59,253 bases of DNA, from assembly GCF_041821065.1 (NCBI RefSeq), contig NZ_JBGUAX010000014.1, positions 1-59,253 on the forward strand. Reading direction: 5' to 3'. The DNA comes from Egicoccus sp. AB-alg2 (lineage in GTDB: Bacteria > Actinomycetota > Nitriliruptoria > Nitriliruptorales > Nitriliruptoraceae). The notes beneath the pieces are model-generated. The model ran no database searches. It was not told the DNA's origin and worked only from the letters and a program-made list of their open reading frames with translations. How positions within the stretch are numbered: the first letter of the stretch is position 1; every line of letters begins with the position of its first letter. This document shows, piece after piece, positions 35,827 to 45,602 of this stretch. Position numbers and translations under genes: made by a program.

Positions 35827-37251
35827 TCAAGCCTGTCCGGCGACGGTCTTGTCCGTCGCGCCGGTCGTGGCGGCCGTGCTGCGCGCCGGCATCGCGGGGA
35901 TCTCGGCCGCACCGGTCTCTGGGGCGTAGCCGACCCCGCCGCGGGCGTCGAGTACGGCGATGTCGCGACGCGGCTCGGTGACGCCCAGCGGGCAGCGGGC
36001 CTCGCGGACGTGCGCCTCGAACTCGTCGCGGAAGTACTGCAGCCCCGAGGTGATCGACGAGGTCATGCCGTCACCGAGCGCGCAGAAGCTGCGGCCGAGG
36101 ATGTTGTCGCAGATGTCCTGCAGCAGGTCGAGGTCCTCCATGCGGCCGCTGCCGGTCTCGATGCGCCGCAGCACCTGCGACAACCAGTAGCCACCCTCGC
36201 GGCAGGGCGTGCACTTGCCGCAGGACTCGTGCTCGTAGAACTCGGTGAACCGCAGGACCGTGTCGACCACACAGGTCTGCTCGGAGTAGATCATCAGGGC
36301 GCCGGTGCCCAGCATGGACCCGGCCTCCATGATGTCCTCGTAGGTGTAGGGCACGTCGGCCTTGGACGCCGGCAGCATCGGCGTCGAGGAGCCACCGGGG
36401 CAGAAGAACTTCAGCTCGCGACCTTCGAGCATCCCGCCGCAGGCCTCGATCATCTCCGACACCGGCGTGCCGAGCGCGAACTCGTAGTTGCCCGGCTCGT
36501 TCAGCTCGCCGGAGATGCACATCAGCTTCGGCCCGGGGCTCTTCTCCGTCCCCCACTGGCGGTACCAGTCCACGCCGTGGCGCAGGATGAACGGCACCGA
36601 GGAGATCGACTCGACGTTGTTCACCGTCGTCGGGCAGCCGTACAGCCCGTGGGTCGCCGGGAACGGCGGACGCAGCCGCGGCTGGCCGCGACGGCCCTCG
36701 AGCGAGTCGAGCAGCGCGGTCTCCTCGCCGCAGATGTAGGCGCCGGCACCGCGGTGCAGCGTGAGGTCGAAGCGCTTGCCCGAACCCATCACGTCCGCGC
36801 CGAGGTAGCCCTTCTCGTAGGCCTGGCGGATCGCCTTGGCCAGCTGGCGGCCGGCGTAGGCGAACTCGCCGCGCAGGTAGATGTAGCCCTGCACGGAGTT
36901 GAGCGCCAGGCCGCCGACCACCATGCCCTCGACGAGCTGGTGCGGGTCACGCTCCATGATCTCGCGGTCCTTGAACGTGCCCGGCTCGCCCTCGTCGGCG
37001 TTGCAGACGATGTAGACCGGCTTGCCCGTGTCCTGGGCGACGAAGGACCACTTCATGCCGGTCGGGAAACCGGCGCCGCCACGGCCGCGGACACCGGCCT
37101 GCTTGACGACGTCGATGATCTCCGAGGGCTGCATCTCCAGCGCCTTGCGCAGGCCGACGTAGCCGCCGTGCTGCTCGTACACCTCGATGTCGTCGGCGCC
37201 CTCGATGCCGTAGCGCTCGGTCAGGGCGACGCAGGGTCCGGTGGTGCCCAT
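35827..37251 (-). CDS. nuoF: NADH-quinone oxidoreductase subunit F, second operon
   Basis: A 474-residue NADH- and FMN-binding subunit. GRGGAGFPTGMKWSF is the NADH/FMN Rossmann segment, CNADEGEPGTFKDRE binds FMN, and GAGAYICGEETALLDSLEG is also canonical. CGKCTPCREGG and a later Cys bind the N3 cluster. It has a short non-conserved C-terminal tail. The ATG at 37251 starts 1 nt after the nuoE stop. There is no counterpart in the first operon. Confidence 0.97.
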   Translation of the reverse strand: MGTTGPCVALTERYGIEGADDIEVYEQHGGYVGLRKALEMQPSEIIDVVKQAGVRGRGGAGFPTGMKWSFVAQDTGKPVYIVCNADEGEPGTFKDREIMERDPHQLVEGMVVGGLALNSVQGYIYLRGEFAYAGRQLAKAIRQAYEKGYLGADVMGSGKRFDLTLHRGAGAYICGEETALLDSLEGRRGQPRLRPPFPATHGLYGCPTTVNNVESISSVPFILRHGVDWYRQWGTEKSPGPKLMCISGELNEPGNYEFALGTPVSEMIEACGGMLEGRELKFFCPGGSSTPMLPASKADVPYTYEDIMEAGSMLGTGALMIYSEQTCVVDTVLRFTEFYEHESCGKCTPCREGGYWLSQVLRRIETGSGRMEDLDLLQDICDNILGRSFCALGDGMTSSITSGLQYFRDEFEAHVREARCPLGVTEPRRDIAVLDARGGVGYAPETGAAEIPAMPARSTAATTGATDKTVAGQA

Positions 37252-37252
37252 G

Positions 37253-38380
37253 TCAGCCCTCCTCTCGCGTGTCGTCGTCGGTCCGCCGCTCGCCCCCGTA
37301 GGAGCGCAGGTCGCGGTCACCCTGCCCGGTGGGCTGGCCGCCCTCGACGCCGGGCTCGCTGTCGGGGGCACGGTCCGTCGGCGGGTCCGCGGGCGTCTCC
37401 GCCCCCTTCTCGCCCGCCATCGAGTCGCTGGGTTCCTGCTCGGAGCCGGCCGCGGCGCGGTCGCGCTCGGCCTCGGCGGGCTTGGACGAACCGCCCGCCG
37501 CGCTGACCGACGGCTGCTCCTGGGCGGAGGGCGTGTCGGGTGTCGGCGAGAGCACCTGCTCGGCGAGCTCGCTGGCCGCCCCGGTCTGCTGCTCGGCGAG
37601 GTCCTCGATCTTCGAGGCGGTGGTCGGGTCCATCTCGGCGGCGTGGTCCTCGGGCCGCCCGGTCGGCTCGCCGCCGAGCTTGGCCTGGTTGCGGAACGCC
37701 TGGCCGCCGTGCCCGAACGGGTCGCCGCCCGGGTGCGTGACGGGCAGGTCGGTCTCGCCGGTCCGGTAGGCCGGCGGCACCTCGGCGGTGGCCTGCAGGC
37801 GCGCCGCCTCGACCAGGTAGGCGTCGGTGCCGTCCTCGATGCCCGACAGCTGGCGCTCGACACCCCGGAACCTGTCCGGCACCTCGTTGGACCAGTTGGA
37901 CACCGGCGGGTCCCCGGCCTTGGCCTTGTCGAACAGTTCCATCGCCTGCTCGTGGCTGACTGGGCCGTACATCTCGTAGTTGATCTGCACGACCGGGGCC
38001 GCGTCGCAGATGCCGAGGCACTCCGCGTGCTCGACCGTGACGCCGGCCCCCTCGTCGGTGTGGTGCGCACCGCCGCAGCGCTCGACGTAGGCCTCGTAGA
38101 TGTCCTGGGCACCCGCGATCTTGCAGGTCGGGTTGGTGCAGACGCTCAGCAGGTAGTCACCCACCGGCTGGCGCTTGAACATGGTGTAGAACGTCGCCAC
38201 GGCCCCGACCTCGGCCTTCGTCAGGCCGAGGACCTGCGAGCACAGGGCGATGCCGTCCTCGCTGACGAAGCCCTCGTCGGACTGGACCAGGTGCAGCATC
38301 GGCAGCAGGGCGGAGCGCGCGACGGGGTAGCGCATGGCCAACGCTCGCGCTTCCTCGCGCGTGGTCTCGGAGATGGGCAC
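37253..38380 (-). CDS. nuoE: NADH-quinone oxidoreductase subunit E with long C-terminal extension
   Basis: A 375-residue protein, about twice the usual 160-240. Residues 1-160 are the thioredoxin-like 2Fe-2S NuoE domain, with cysteines in VCTNPTCKIAG and HAECLGICDAAP. The remaining 210 residues are hydrophilic and disordered-looking, rich in Glu, Asp, Gly, Pro and Ser. The GTG start at 38380 has GAGGAG 9 nt upstream. Confidence 0.94.
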   Translation of the reverse strand: MPISETTREEARALAMRYPVARSALLPMLHLVQSDEGFVSEDGIALCSQVLGLTKAEVGAVATFYTMFKRQPVGDYLLSVCTNPTCKIAGAQDIYEAYVERCGGAHHTDEGAGVTVEHAECLGICDAAPVVQINYEMYGPVSHEQAMELFDKAKAGDPPVSNWSNEVPDRFRGVERQLSGIEDGTDAYLVEAARLQATAEVPPAYRTGETDLPVTHPGGDPFGHGGQAFRNQAKLGGEPTGRPEDHAAEMDPTTASKIEDLAEQQTGAASELAEQVLSPTPDTPSAQEQPSVSAAGGSSKPAEAERDRAAAGSEQEPSDSMAGEKGAETPADPPTDRAPDSEPGVEGGQPTGQGDRDLRSYGGERRTDDDTREEG

Positions 38381-38427
38381 GGGTGCGTGCTCCTCGGGGT
38401 GAAGGCGGTGCGGTGGGTGGCGAGGCG

Positions 38428-39786
38428 TTACCGGTCGACGCCACCCATGATCGGGTCGAGGCTGGCGACGACCACGATCACGTCGGAGATCGCGTGGCCG
38501 CGGCTCATGTCGTCCATCGCTTGGAGGCCCACGAAGGACGGGTCGCGCAGGTGGACGCGGTAGGGCTTGTTCGTGCCGTTGGAGGTCAACGCGCAGCCGA
38601 GCTCGCCACGCGGCGACTCCACGGTCGTGTAGACCTGGCCGGCGGGCACGGTGAAGCCCTGGGTGACGAGCTTGAAGTGGTTGATCAACGACTCCATCGA
38701 CTCGCCCATGATGTGGCGGATGTACTCCGGGTCGTTGCCGATGCCGTCGGGCCCGAGCGCCTGCTGGGAGGGCCAGCGGATCTTCTTGTCGGCGACCATG
38801 ACCTCGCCGCCGGGCAGCGTGTCCAGCGCCTGACGGATGATCCGCAGCGACTGACGCATCTCCTCGACGCGGACCAGGTAGCGGGCGAACGAGTCGCCTG
38901 CGGTCTCCGTCGGGACCTCGAAGTCGTACTGGTCGTAGCCGGCGTAGGGCGAGGCCTTGCGCAGGTCGTGCGGCACGCCGGCGGCGCGCAGCAGGGGCCC
39001 GGTCACCCCGAACGCCAGGGCGTCCTCGGCGGTGAGGACGCCGATGCCGCGCAGCCGGTCGTTGAAGATCGGGTTGCGGGTTAGCAGGTCCTCGAGCTCA
39101 CCGATCTTGCCCGGCAGGTACTCGAGCAACGACTCGCAGCGCTCGACGAAGTCCTCGGTCACGTCCTGGGCGAGCCCGCCGGGGCGGAAGTAGGCGTGGT
39201 TCATCCGCAGCCCGGACTGCGACTCGAACAGGTCGAGGATGTGCTCGCGGGCGCCGAACCCGTTGGTCATGACGGTCGTGGCGCCGAGCTCCATCCCGCC
39301 GGTCGCCAGCCAGACGAGGTGGCTGGAGATGCGGTTGAACTCGGACAGGATCACGCGCACGGCGTCGGCACGCTCGGGCACCTGGACGTCGAGGAGCTTC
39401 TCCACGCCCATGCAGTAGACCCACTCGTTGAAGAGCGGGGCGACGTAGTCCATGCGCGTCACGAACGTCGAGCCCTGCACCCAGGTGCGGTACTCCGCGT
39501 TCTTCTCGATGCCGGTGTGCAGGTAGCCGATGATGGGCGCGACCCGCAGGACGGTCTCGCCGTCGAGTTCCAGCACGAGGCGCAGCACGCCGTGCGTCGA
39601 CGGGTGCTGCGGCCCCATGTTGACGGTGAGGGTGTCGTCCTCGATCGCGTCGACGACGGTCTCCCAGTCCGCCCCCTCGACGAACAGCTCGTTGGGGTCG
39701 TCGACGCGGGTGCCCGCGGCCGGCATCTCGCGGTCGCCGGGCTCCGTGGAGACGTTGCCGGTCTGTGGGTCCTGGTCGAGACTCAT
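38428..39786 (-). CDS. nuoD: NADH-quinone oxidoreductase subunit D, second operon
   Basis: A 452-residue 49-kDa-type subunit. Quinone-site residues are standard: HPSTHGVLR with the His, and TRMDYVAPL with the Tyr. It has an acidic N-terminal extension of about 50 residues. The C-terminus ends [11 protein letters not shown], the classic NuoD end, unlike the first-operon paralogue. The ATG overlaps the nuoC stop; nuoE follows 47 nt downstream. Confidence 0.96.
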   Translation of the reverse strand: MSLDQDPQTGNVSTEPGDREMPAAGTRVDDPNELFVEGADWETVVDAIEDDTLTVNMGPQHPSTHGVLRLVLELDGETVLRVAPIIGYLHTGIEKNAEYRTWVQGSTFVTRMDYVAPLFNEWVYCMGVEKLLDVQVPERADAVRVILSEFNRISSHLVWLATGGMELGATTVMTNGFGAREHILDLFESQSGLRMNHAYFRPGGLAQDVTEDFVERCESLLEYLPGKIGELEDLLTRNPIFNDRLRGIGVLTAEDALAFGVTGPLLRAAGVPHDLRKASPYAGYDQYDFEVPTETAGDSFARYLVRVEEMRQSLRIIRQALDTLPGGEVMVADKKIRWPSQQALGPDGIGNDPEYIRHIMGESMESLINHFKLVTQGFTVPAGQVYTTVESPRGELGCALTSNGTNKPYRVHLRDPSFVGLQAMDDMSRGHAISDVIVVVASLDPIMGGVDR

Positions 39787-40475
39787 TCGACCACCTCGCG
39801 GAGGTTGCGCTCGTGCGGCGGCGGGATGAACTTGTCGTTCTCGTAGTCGATCTCGACGCCGCCCAGCGGGTAGTCCTTGCGCTGGGGGTGTCCGAGCCAG
39901 TCGTCGGGCATGAGGATGCGGATCAGGTTCGGGTGGCCGGTGAACTCCACCCCGAACATGTCGTAGACCTCGCGCTCGTGGAAGTTCGCGGTCGGGTAGA
40001 TCGAGGTGACCGACGGCAGGCGGGCGGCGTCGTCGGGGGTGCCGACCGAGAGGCGCAGCCAGTGGTTGCGGCGCACCGAGCGCAGGACGTAGTCGACCTC
40101 GATGACGCCCTGCTCGCGCGACACGCGGTACTCGGGCCAGCCCGTGGTCGAGATCTGGCGCTCGATGACGTGGTCACCGGCGGGCCAGTGCACGCCGGAG
40201 AGGTCCGACAGCAGCTCGCAGGCGAGTTCCTCGTCGTCGCGGCAGAAGGTCATCACCTCGACGAGCTGGTCCGGCTCGACGAAGATCGTGAGCTCGCCGC
40301 GGTGCTCGTCGACGCGCAGTCCGGGGAAGCGGGCGAGCACCCGCTCGCGGAGCTGGTCGTTGGTGAGCGACGCACCAGCGGTGCCGTGACCGGGCGCCGG
40401 CAGCGTCGTGCCCAGCCGGCCGGTCATCTCCGGGCCGGGCATGCCGTCGGGGTCGTAGGCGGTGCTGCCGCTCAT
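39783..40475 (-). CDS. nuoC: NADH-quinone oxidoreductase subunit C, second operon
   Basis: A 230-residue NuoC of normal size, with the signature [18 protein letters not shown] and [13 protein letters not shown]. Thirty-five Gly/Pro-rich residues precede the domain. The ATG at 40475 overlaps the nuoB stop (ATGA). Confidence 0.95.
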   Translation of the reverse strand: MSGSTAYDPDGMPGPEMTGRLGTTLPAPGHGTAGASLTNDQLRERVLARFPGLRVDEHRGELTIFVEPDQLVEVMTFCRDDEELACELLSDLSGVHWPAGDHVIERQISTTGWPEYRVSREQGVIEVDYVLRSVRRNHWLRLSVGTPDDAARLPSVTSIYPTANFHEREVYDMFGVEFTGHPNLIRILMPDDWLGHPQRKDYPLGGVEIDYENDKFIPPPHERNLREVVE

Positions 40476-40960
40476 GAGCGCGCCGCCTTGTCCGCGAACT
40501 CCTCGCCGCGGACCTTGGCGTGCAGCTTGAGGATCCCGTCCATCAGCATCTCCGGACGTGGCGGGCAGCCGGGCACGTACATGTCGACCGGCACGACGTG
40601 GTCGACGCCCTGCACCAGCGCGTAGTTGTTGAACATGCCGCCCGAGGTCGCGCAGACCCCCATCGAGATGACCCACTTGGGGTCCGACATCTGGTCGTAG
40701 ATGCGGCGCAGCACGGGGGCCATCTTGTTCGACAACCGGCCGGCGACGATCATCAGGTCGGCCTGGCGCGGCGAGGCGCGGAACACCTCCATGCCGAAGC
40801 GCGCCATGTCGTGGCGGGGCCCGCCGGCGCTCATCATCTCGATCGCGCAGCAGGCCAGCCCGAAGGTGGCCGGCCACATCGAGGTCGAGCGGCCGTAGTT
40901 GACGAACTTCTCCAGGTTCGTCAGCAGGACGCCGTTGGGGAGCTTGCTCTCTAGTCCCAT
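40472..40960 (-). CDS. nuoB: NADH-quinone oxidoreductase subunit B, second operon
   Basis: A 162-residue N2-cluster subunit. Ligand cysteines lie in [19 protein letters not shown] and VPGCPPRPE. It shares the family core with the first-operon NuoB but differs in many surface residues. The ATG start lies inside the nuoA 3' end (10-nt overlap). Confidence 0.96.
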   Translation of the reverse strand: MGLESKLPNGVLLTNLEKFVNYGRSTSMWPATFGLACCAIEMMSAGGPRHDMARFGMEVFRASPRQADLMIVAGRLSNKMAPVLRRIYDQMSDPKWVISMGVCATSGGMFNNYALVQGVDHVVPVDMYVPGCPPRPEMLMDGILKLHAKVRGEEFADKAARS

Positions 40961-41310
40961 TCCAGGCCTCCACGGCCGAGTTCGTACACGAAGGCCACAC
41001 CCAGGATCACCACGAAGATCCCCATCTGGGCCAGGCCGAACCAGCCGAGCTCGCGGAAGACGACCGCCCAGGGGTAGAGGAACACCGCCTCGACGTCGAA
41101 GATCAGGAAGAGCATCGCCACCATGTAGAACTTGACGGTGAAGCGCGTGCCCTTGATCTTCGCCAGCGGTTCGTTGCCCGACTCGTAGGCGCCGAGCTTT
41201 GTGGGGTTGGGCGCCTTGGGGCCGATGTAGGCACTGGTGATCGCGCCGCCGGCCGCGAAGAGCATCGCCAGCCCGAACAGCAGCAGGATCGGGAAGTAGT
41301 CGGAGAGCAC
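40951..41310 (-). CDS. nuoA: NADH-quinone oxidoreductase subunit A, second operon
   Basis: A 119-residue, three-helix subunit with [15 protein letters not shown]. The matrix-loop segment reads GAYESGNEP, so the usual Cys (present as YECG in the other NuoA) is replaced by Ser here. The GTG at 41310 has AAAGG 8 nt upstream. It is the first gene of the complete 14-subunit operon. Confidence 0.95.
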   Translation of the reverse strand: MLSDYFPILLLFGLAMLFAAGGAITSAYIGPKAPNPTKLGAYESGNEPLAKIKGTRFTVKFYMVAMLFLIFDVEAVFLYPWAVVFRELGWFGLAQMGIFVVILGVAFVYELGRGGLEWD

Positions 41311-41393
41311 GTCAGTGCCTTTCGGCGTTCGGCCCGACCGCGATCGGGCGAAGGCAGCACGGCGGGGGAGGCGCAGCCCCGGAAACGGCCGTC

Positions 41394-41423
41394 ACGGTAG
41401 GGCCGTGCGGACGAACGCCGCAA
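41394..41423 (-). promoter_or_regulatory. Candidate internal promoter before nuoA (second operon)
   Basis: Minus-strand TTGCGG (41418-41423), an 18-nt spacer and TACCGT (41394-41399) lie in the 198-bp menJ-nuoA gap. A hairpin (41332-41337 with 41344-41349) follows in the leader. The promoter match is modest. Confidence 0.3.
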
Positions 41424-41508
41424 GGCGCGTGCCGGTCAGCCGTCCGGGGCCGCTGTCCAGTCGGGCAGGGCGTGGCGCCGTGCCGCCGGCAGAGCGTGCG
41501 CAGCGGGC

Positions 41509-42822
41509 TCATGCCGCCGGCGCCAGACGCTGGAGGGTGTTGATGATGACGTCCTTGGTGTCGGCCGGCCGCGCGTCTGTCAGGTGCGCCATGAGCTTGA
41601 ACACCAGCTCCATGAGCGGCCGGTACGGCATCCCGTACTCCGTGCACACGTGCATGACGGCCGGGTGCCCGACCAGCTCGGCGAACACCTTGCCGAGCGT
41701 GTAGTAGCCGCCCCAGCGCCGGCGCAGCTCGGCGTCGTAGGCGTCGAGGTCGGCGGTCCGCTTGGTGGTCAGCGCTCCGTCGACCACCTCGGCGGCGAGG
41801 CGGGCGGCCTCCATCGCGTAGGAGATGCCCTCGCCATTGAAGGGGTTGACCATGCCGCCGCTGTCCCCGACGAGCAGGACGCCGCGCTGGTGCAGCGGGG
41901 TGCGGTTGAACCCCATCGGGATGGGCCCGGACCGGATGCGGTCGGTCCGGTTGTCCTCGGTCGTCTCCCACTCGTCGGCCAGCCCACCGGCCCAGGACGT
42001 CAGCAGCTTGCGGTAGCTGACGGCCTGGAAGTCCTTCGAGGTCGACAGCAGGCCGAGCCCGACGTTGAGCGTCCCGTCGTCGAGCGGGAAGATCCACCCG
42101 TAACCCGACAGCAGGTCGCCCTCGGCGTCGCGCAGGTCGAGGAACGAGCTGATCCACGGATCGTCGGCGCGCGAGGAGCGGTAGTAGGTGCGCGCCGCGA
42201 CGGCCATGGGCCGGTCCTCGCGGCGTCGCACACCGAGAGCGCGGGCGAGGCTGCCGCTGGCGCCGTCCGCGGCGATGACGACGGGTGCCCGGACGATGCC
42301 CTCCCGCCCATCGGCGTCGCGCCAGGTCACGCCGCTGACGCGGGACTCGCTGGGGTCACGCCAGACCGGCCCGGTGACGGTGACGCCCTCGTGCAGGCGG
42401 GCGCCGCGGCGCTGGGCGAGGCGGGCGACGGCCTCGTCGAAGACCTTGCGGGTCGCGGTCGCACCCCAGCCGGGCCAGTCGTCGAGGTCGGGCCACGGCA
42501 GTTCCATGACGGTGTGGCCGCCGTGGATGCGCAGGCCCTTCTGGGTCGCCCAGCCCTCGATGCGGCCGTTGGCCTCGTCGACCATGCCGAGCTCCAGCAG
42601 CTCCTTCACGACCCGCGGGGTCAGCCCGTCGCCGCAGACCTTGTCGCGCGGGAAGGCGTCCTTCTCCAGGAGCACCACGTCCCGACCACGGGCGACGAGG
42701 TGGGCCGCGACGGCGGCACCGCCCGGGCCGGCGCCCGCGACGACCACGTCCGCGTGCGTGACGGGGGCCAGCGCGTCGCTCGTCCCGGCGACGACGGCCG
42801 GGGCGTTGGCGTCGCGTGCCAT
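41509..42822 (-). CDS. menJ: Menaquinone-tail reductase (MenJ-like geranylgeranyl reductase family)
   Basis: A 437-residue FAD enzyme. GAGPGGAAVAAHLVARG is the dinucleotide-binding loop, KVCGDGLTP the family cysteine motif, and GDSGGMVNPFNGEGISYAME the second FAD block. Actinobacterial MenJ saturates one isoprene unit of the menaquinone tail; position upstream of the nuo operon and near men genes supports this over a chlorophyll-type role. The ATG at 42822 has GAGGAG 6 nt upstream. Confidence 0.83.
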   Translation of the reverse strand: MARDANAPAVVAGTSDALAPVTHADVVVAGAGPGGAAVAAHLVARGRDVVLLEKDAFPRDKVCGDGLTPRVVKELLELGMVDEANGRIEGWATQKGLRIHGGHTVMELPWPDLDDWPGWGATATRKVFDEAVARLAQRRGARLHEGVTVTGPVWRDPSESRVSGVTWRDADGREGIVRAPVVIAADGASGSLARALGVRRREDRPMAVAARTYYRSSRADDPWISSFLDLRDAEGDLLSGYGWIFPLDDGTLNVGLGLLSTSKDFQAVSYRKLLTSWAGGLADEWETTEDNRTDRIRSGPIPMGFNRTPLHQRGVLLVGDSGGMVNPFNGEGISYAMEAARLAAEVVDGALTTKRTADLDAYDAELRRRWGGYYTLGKVFAELVGHPAVMHVCTEYGMPYRPLMELVFKLMAHLTDARPADTKDVIINTLQRLAPAA

Positions 42823-42986
42823 GGTCGACTCCTCGCGCGCGGGGTCAGCGGGGTGGGACGGCGGGTGCGCTCGGCGGGGGACGCCGCGGCGGACCGGTGC
42901 CAGCGGTGCACCACGGGTTCGCGGCCGACCGTGCCGTGTCCCGCTCCAGCGGGCTGCGCGGCGGGCCGACCGCCCGGCAGACGCTG

Positions 42987-43006
42987 CTCGTGAACGCCTT
43001 CACAAG
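42987..43006. promoter_or_regulatory. Rex-type operator
   Basis: CTCGTGAACGCCTTCACAAG is an 8-4-8 inverted repeat with one mismatch. It matches the Streptomyces Rex operator TGTGAACnnnTTCACA at all but one base. It sits 165 bp before menJ, just downstream of a candidate -10 (TAGACT, 43016-43021), where a bound repressor would block transcription. Rex releases DNA when NADH is high, so this would turn on menJ and the 14-subunit complex I under reducing conditions. No rex gene is in the window. Confidence 0.7.
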
Positions 43007-43015
43007 CGCTCCCAC

Positions 43016-43021
43016 AGTCTA
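43016..43021 (-). promoter_or_regulatory. Candidate -10 element upstream of menJ
   Basis: Minus-strand TAGACT fits TAnnnT. The predicted start lies near 43009, immediately before the Rex-like palindrome. No clear -35 box is visible. Confidence 0.35.
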
Positions 43022-43105
43022 GCCACTCACGCCGAGGCCGTGGGACGCCGGTTTCGCGGCGACGCGATGGGCGGCCGGGCGTGGCGGGCCCGGGCGCGGC
43101 CGACG

Positions 43106-44002
43106 CTACGGCCGGCCGTGCATGGTGCCGACGAGCGCAGCCAGGTCGTCCACCGACACCCGCGCCACCGGTCGCGGCGGATCGGGAACGGTGGCCGTGC
43201 CGTGCTGATCGAGCGCGATCCGCAGCGTGGCCGGCGCGGCGCTGCCATCGGCGTCGAGTTGCACCTCGACGTCGGTGACGCGGGCGTCTTCGACCGTGAT
43301 CCGTCCGGTGGCCTCGTCGGGGACGTCGTGACCGAGCACCGGCGAGCCGAGGTGCGCCGCCACCGCCGCCCGCAGCGCCGCCAGGTCCACGCGGACCGTG
43401 TAGCGGCGCGCCGCCCCGTCGACGTCGACCTCGACCACCGCCGCGGCGGCGTCCCAGGCGTCCGCGAGTTCGGCGGCGTCGCCGGCCCGGCCGTGGTGGT
43501 CGTCAAGACCTTCCAGAGCGATCCAGTCGCCCCCGTAGCCGGCCAGCAGCGCGGCGCGCTCCTCGCCGGTCACACCCTTGGCGTCGAGCAGCGGCCCGAT
43601 GACGGCCTCAGGATCCGCGCCCTCCGGGATGCCGAGCACGTCGGCCAGTCCGACACGCACCAGCGGGTCGCGCCCGGGGGCGGCGTGGATCTCGAACAGT
43701 GGCGGGGTGCCGTCCACCTCGACGGCCGCCGCGACCTCGCCGTCGCCCGCGCGCGTGCCGGTGAGGCGGGCGTCGCGCAGCAGTCCGGCCACCTCGGCGG
43801 GGGCGGGCGCGCCGTCCAGGCCGTCGACCCATACCTCGAACGCGAAGGCGTCGTCGAGCGTGGCCGCGACGGCCTCCGCCAGCGCCTCCTGCGGGTCGCT
43901 CTGCGCCGTGACGGCTTCGCCGCGCAGGTCCGCCGTCCCGCCGCAGGCGGTCACCACGATGGTGAGCACCATCGCCGTCAGGGCCGCCCGCATGCGTCTC
44001 AT
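43106..44002 (-). CDS. Putative lipoprotein coupled to menG
   Basis: A 298-residue protein. A signal peptide ends in a lipobox (IVVTACGG), so Cys would be lipidated near residue 20. The mature part is acidic, with two related halves of alternating strands and helices, broadly resembling actinobacterial LppX/LprG-like lipid-binding lipoproteins; this is uncertain. The ATG at 44002 overlaps the menG stop (ATGA), which links it to quinone synthesis. A role in handling lipid is possible but not shown. Confidence 0.6.
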   Translation of the reverse strand: MRRMRAALTAMVLTIVVTACGGTADLRGEAVTAQSDPQEALAEAVAATLDDAFAFEVWVDGLDGAPAPAEVAGLLRDARLTGTRAGDGEVAAAVEVDGTPPLFEIHAAPGRDPLVRVGLADVLGIPEGADPEAVIGPLLDAKGVTGEERAALLAGYGGDWIALEGLDDHHGRAGDAAELADAWDAAAAVVEVDVDGAARRYTVRVDLAALRAAVAAHLGSPVLGHDVPDEATGRITVEDARVTDVEVQLDADGSAAPATLRIALDQHGTATVPDPPRPVARVSVDDLAALVGTMHGRP

Positions 44003-44703
44003 GGTGTCCGGAACCCCCGGTGCACTGCCACGATGCCACCGGCCAGGTCCTTCACCTGCACCTGCTGGTAGCCGGCCGCGGTGATCCAGTCGGCGATCGT
44101 GCGCCGGTCCGGCCACGCCAGGATCGAGTCGGCGAGGTAGCGGTAGGCCGCCGGTGACGACGAGACGACCTTCGCCATCGCCGGCAGCAGGCCGACGAGG
44201 TAGCGGCGGTACACCTCGCGGAACGGCGGCCAGGTCGGGTTGGCGAACTCGCACACGACGACGCGGCCGCCCGGACGGGTGACGCGGGCGAACTCGCCCA
44301 GCGCCCGCTCGGGATCGGGCACGTTGCGGAGCCCGAACGAGATCGTCACGGCGTCGAAGGTCGCGTCGGGGAAGGGCAGCGCCTGCGCGTCGCCGTTGAC
44401 CCAGGTGACGTGGTCGTGCCCGCGGCGGGCACCCTCGGCCAGCATGTTGAACGACAGGTCCAGCGCGGTGACGTGACGGGCACCGCGGGCGACCAGCTCC
44501 ACGGCGACGTTGCCGGGACCGGCGGCGACGTCCAGCACGTGCGCGGCCAACGGCTGGGCGGCGTCGGCGGTCACCCGGCGCCAGTGCGCGTCCTGGCCCA
44601 GCGAGAGCGCGGCGTTGGCCAGGTCGTAGCGCGGCGCCACCTCGTCGAACATCGCCTGGACGAGCGCGGCGTCCTTGCCCTCGCGGCCGGCGGCGGGCAG
44701 CAC
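43999..44703 (-). CDS. menG: Demethylmenaquinone methyltransferase
   Basis: A 234-residue UbiE/MenG methyltransferase. MFDEVAPRYDLANAALSLGQD opens the domain, VLDVAAGPGNVAVEL binds S-adenosylmethionine, and SFGLRNVPDPERAL and PGGRVVVCEF follow. It performs the final ring methylation of menaquinone. The GTG at 44703, with a G-rich run before it, gives the N-terminal length seen in mycobacterial homologues; an upstream in-frame TTG at 44751 would add 16 residues. Confidence 0.9.
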   Translation of the reverse strand: MLPAAGREGKDAALVQAMFDEVAPRYDLANAALSLGQDAHWRRVTADAAQPLAAHVLDVAAGPGNVAVELVARGARHVTALDLSFNMLAEGARRGHDHVTWVNGDAQALPFPDATFDAVTISFGLRNVPDPERALGEFARVTRPGGRVVVCEFANPTWPPFREVYRRYLVGLLPAMAKVVSSSPAAYRYLADSILAWPDRRTIADWITAAGYQQVQVKDLAGGIVAVHRGFRTP

Positions 44704-44957
44704 CCCCTCCCCCGCCGGGGACGGGCGCGTTCCGTCGTGGGTCGAGGTCAACGGCGGGCCTTGTCGGGCGGGCCGGGCGGCGCCGGCGTGACGGTGGCGC
44801 GGTGCGTCCCCCGAGGCTACTGCACGACCCGTCGGTCCACGTCTCGGCGGCGGTGGCGCGTGCGGGGCTCGCGTAGCCTGCGGACGGCGGGCCGCCCACC
44901 ACCGGCGGTCCGAACTCCCTTCTCGTCCTCCTCCCGTCCCCGACCGCCGAGCGACCG

Positions 44958-45602
44958 ATGTCCTCCCCCGCCGAGCGTGACCTGGACGCTCCCGACGCCG
45001 CCCTCGCGCAGGCCGTCGAGCGCCCGCCGGCGTCACTGGCGGCCGACGACGACCTCGAGGCCCCGTACGACCTCGACGACCTGGCGGCCGAGGTCGGCGC
45101 CGGGCGTGCGCTGCTGGACGCCGTCGCCCGGACCGGGCTGCTGCTGCCGCACCACGTGGACGAGCAGGGTGTGGCGCGCTACTCGGCGGCGGACGTGGCC
45201 GCGGTCCGGGCGGGACTGACCCTCCTGGAGGCGGGGTTGCCGCTGGGCGAACTGCTGGATCTGGCCCGCCGCACGGACACGGCGGTGCGCGAGGTCGCCG
45301 GGGCCGCCGTCGACGCGTTCCTGCGCTTCGTCCGCGACCCGGTGCGTGGCACGGCGGCCAGCGAGGACGAGGCCGCAGCGCGGCTGGTCACCGCGTACCA
45401 GCAGATGCTGCCGGCCACGGAGCGGCTGGTGGCGCACCACCTGCGCCGCCGGGTGCTGTCGGAGGCCGCCCAGCGAATTCCCGGCGCGATGGCCGAGGCC
45501 GGCGGCGCGGAGGCCGGCAGTGGGGAGGCCGGCGACGCGGAGTCCGGCGGTGCGGAGCCCGGCGACGCGGAGTCCGGCGGTGCGGAGGCCGAGGGCGCGT
45601 GA
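44958..45602 (+). CDS. MerR-like helix-turn-helix protein coupled to menF
   Basis: A 214-residue protein. Residues about 35-105 resemble a MerR-type winged helix: YDLDDLAAEVGAGRALLDAV, RTGLLLPHHVDEQGVARYSA and AAVRAGLTLLEAGLPLGELL. A long helix region follows, as in MerR effector domains. The last 40 residues are an imperfect Gly/Ala/Glu-rich repeat (GDAESGGAE-type units). The ATG at 44958 is the natural start. The stop overlaps the menF GTG by 4 nt, suggesting it senses or controls menaquinone synthesis; the signal is unknown. Confidence 0.6.
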   Translation: MSSPAERDLDAPDAALAQAVERPPASLAADDDLEAPYDLDDLAAEVGAGRALLDAVARTGLLLPHHVDEQGVARYSAADVAAVRAGLTLLEAGLPLGELLDLARRTDTAVREVAGAAVDAFLRFVRDPVRGTAASEDEAAARLVTAYQQMLPATERLVAHHLRRRVLSEAAQRIPGAMAEAGGAEAGSGEAGDAESGGAEPGDAESGGAEAEGA

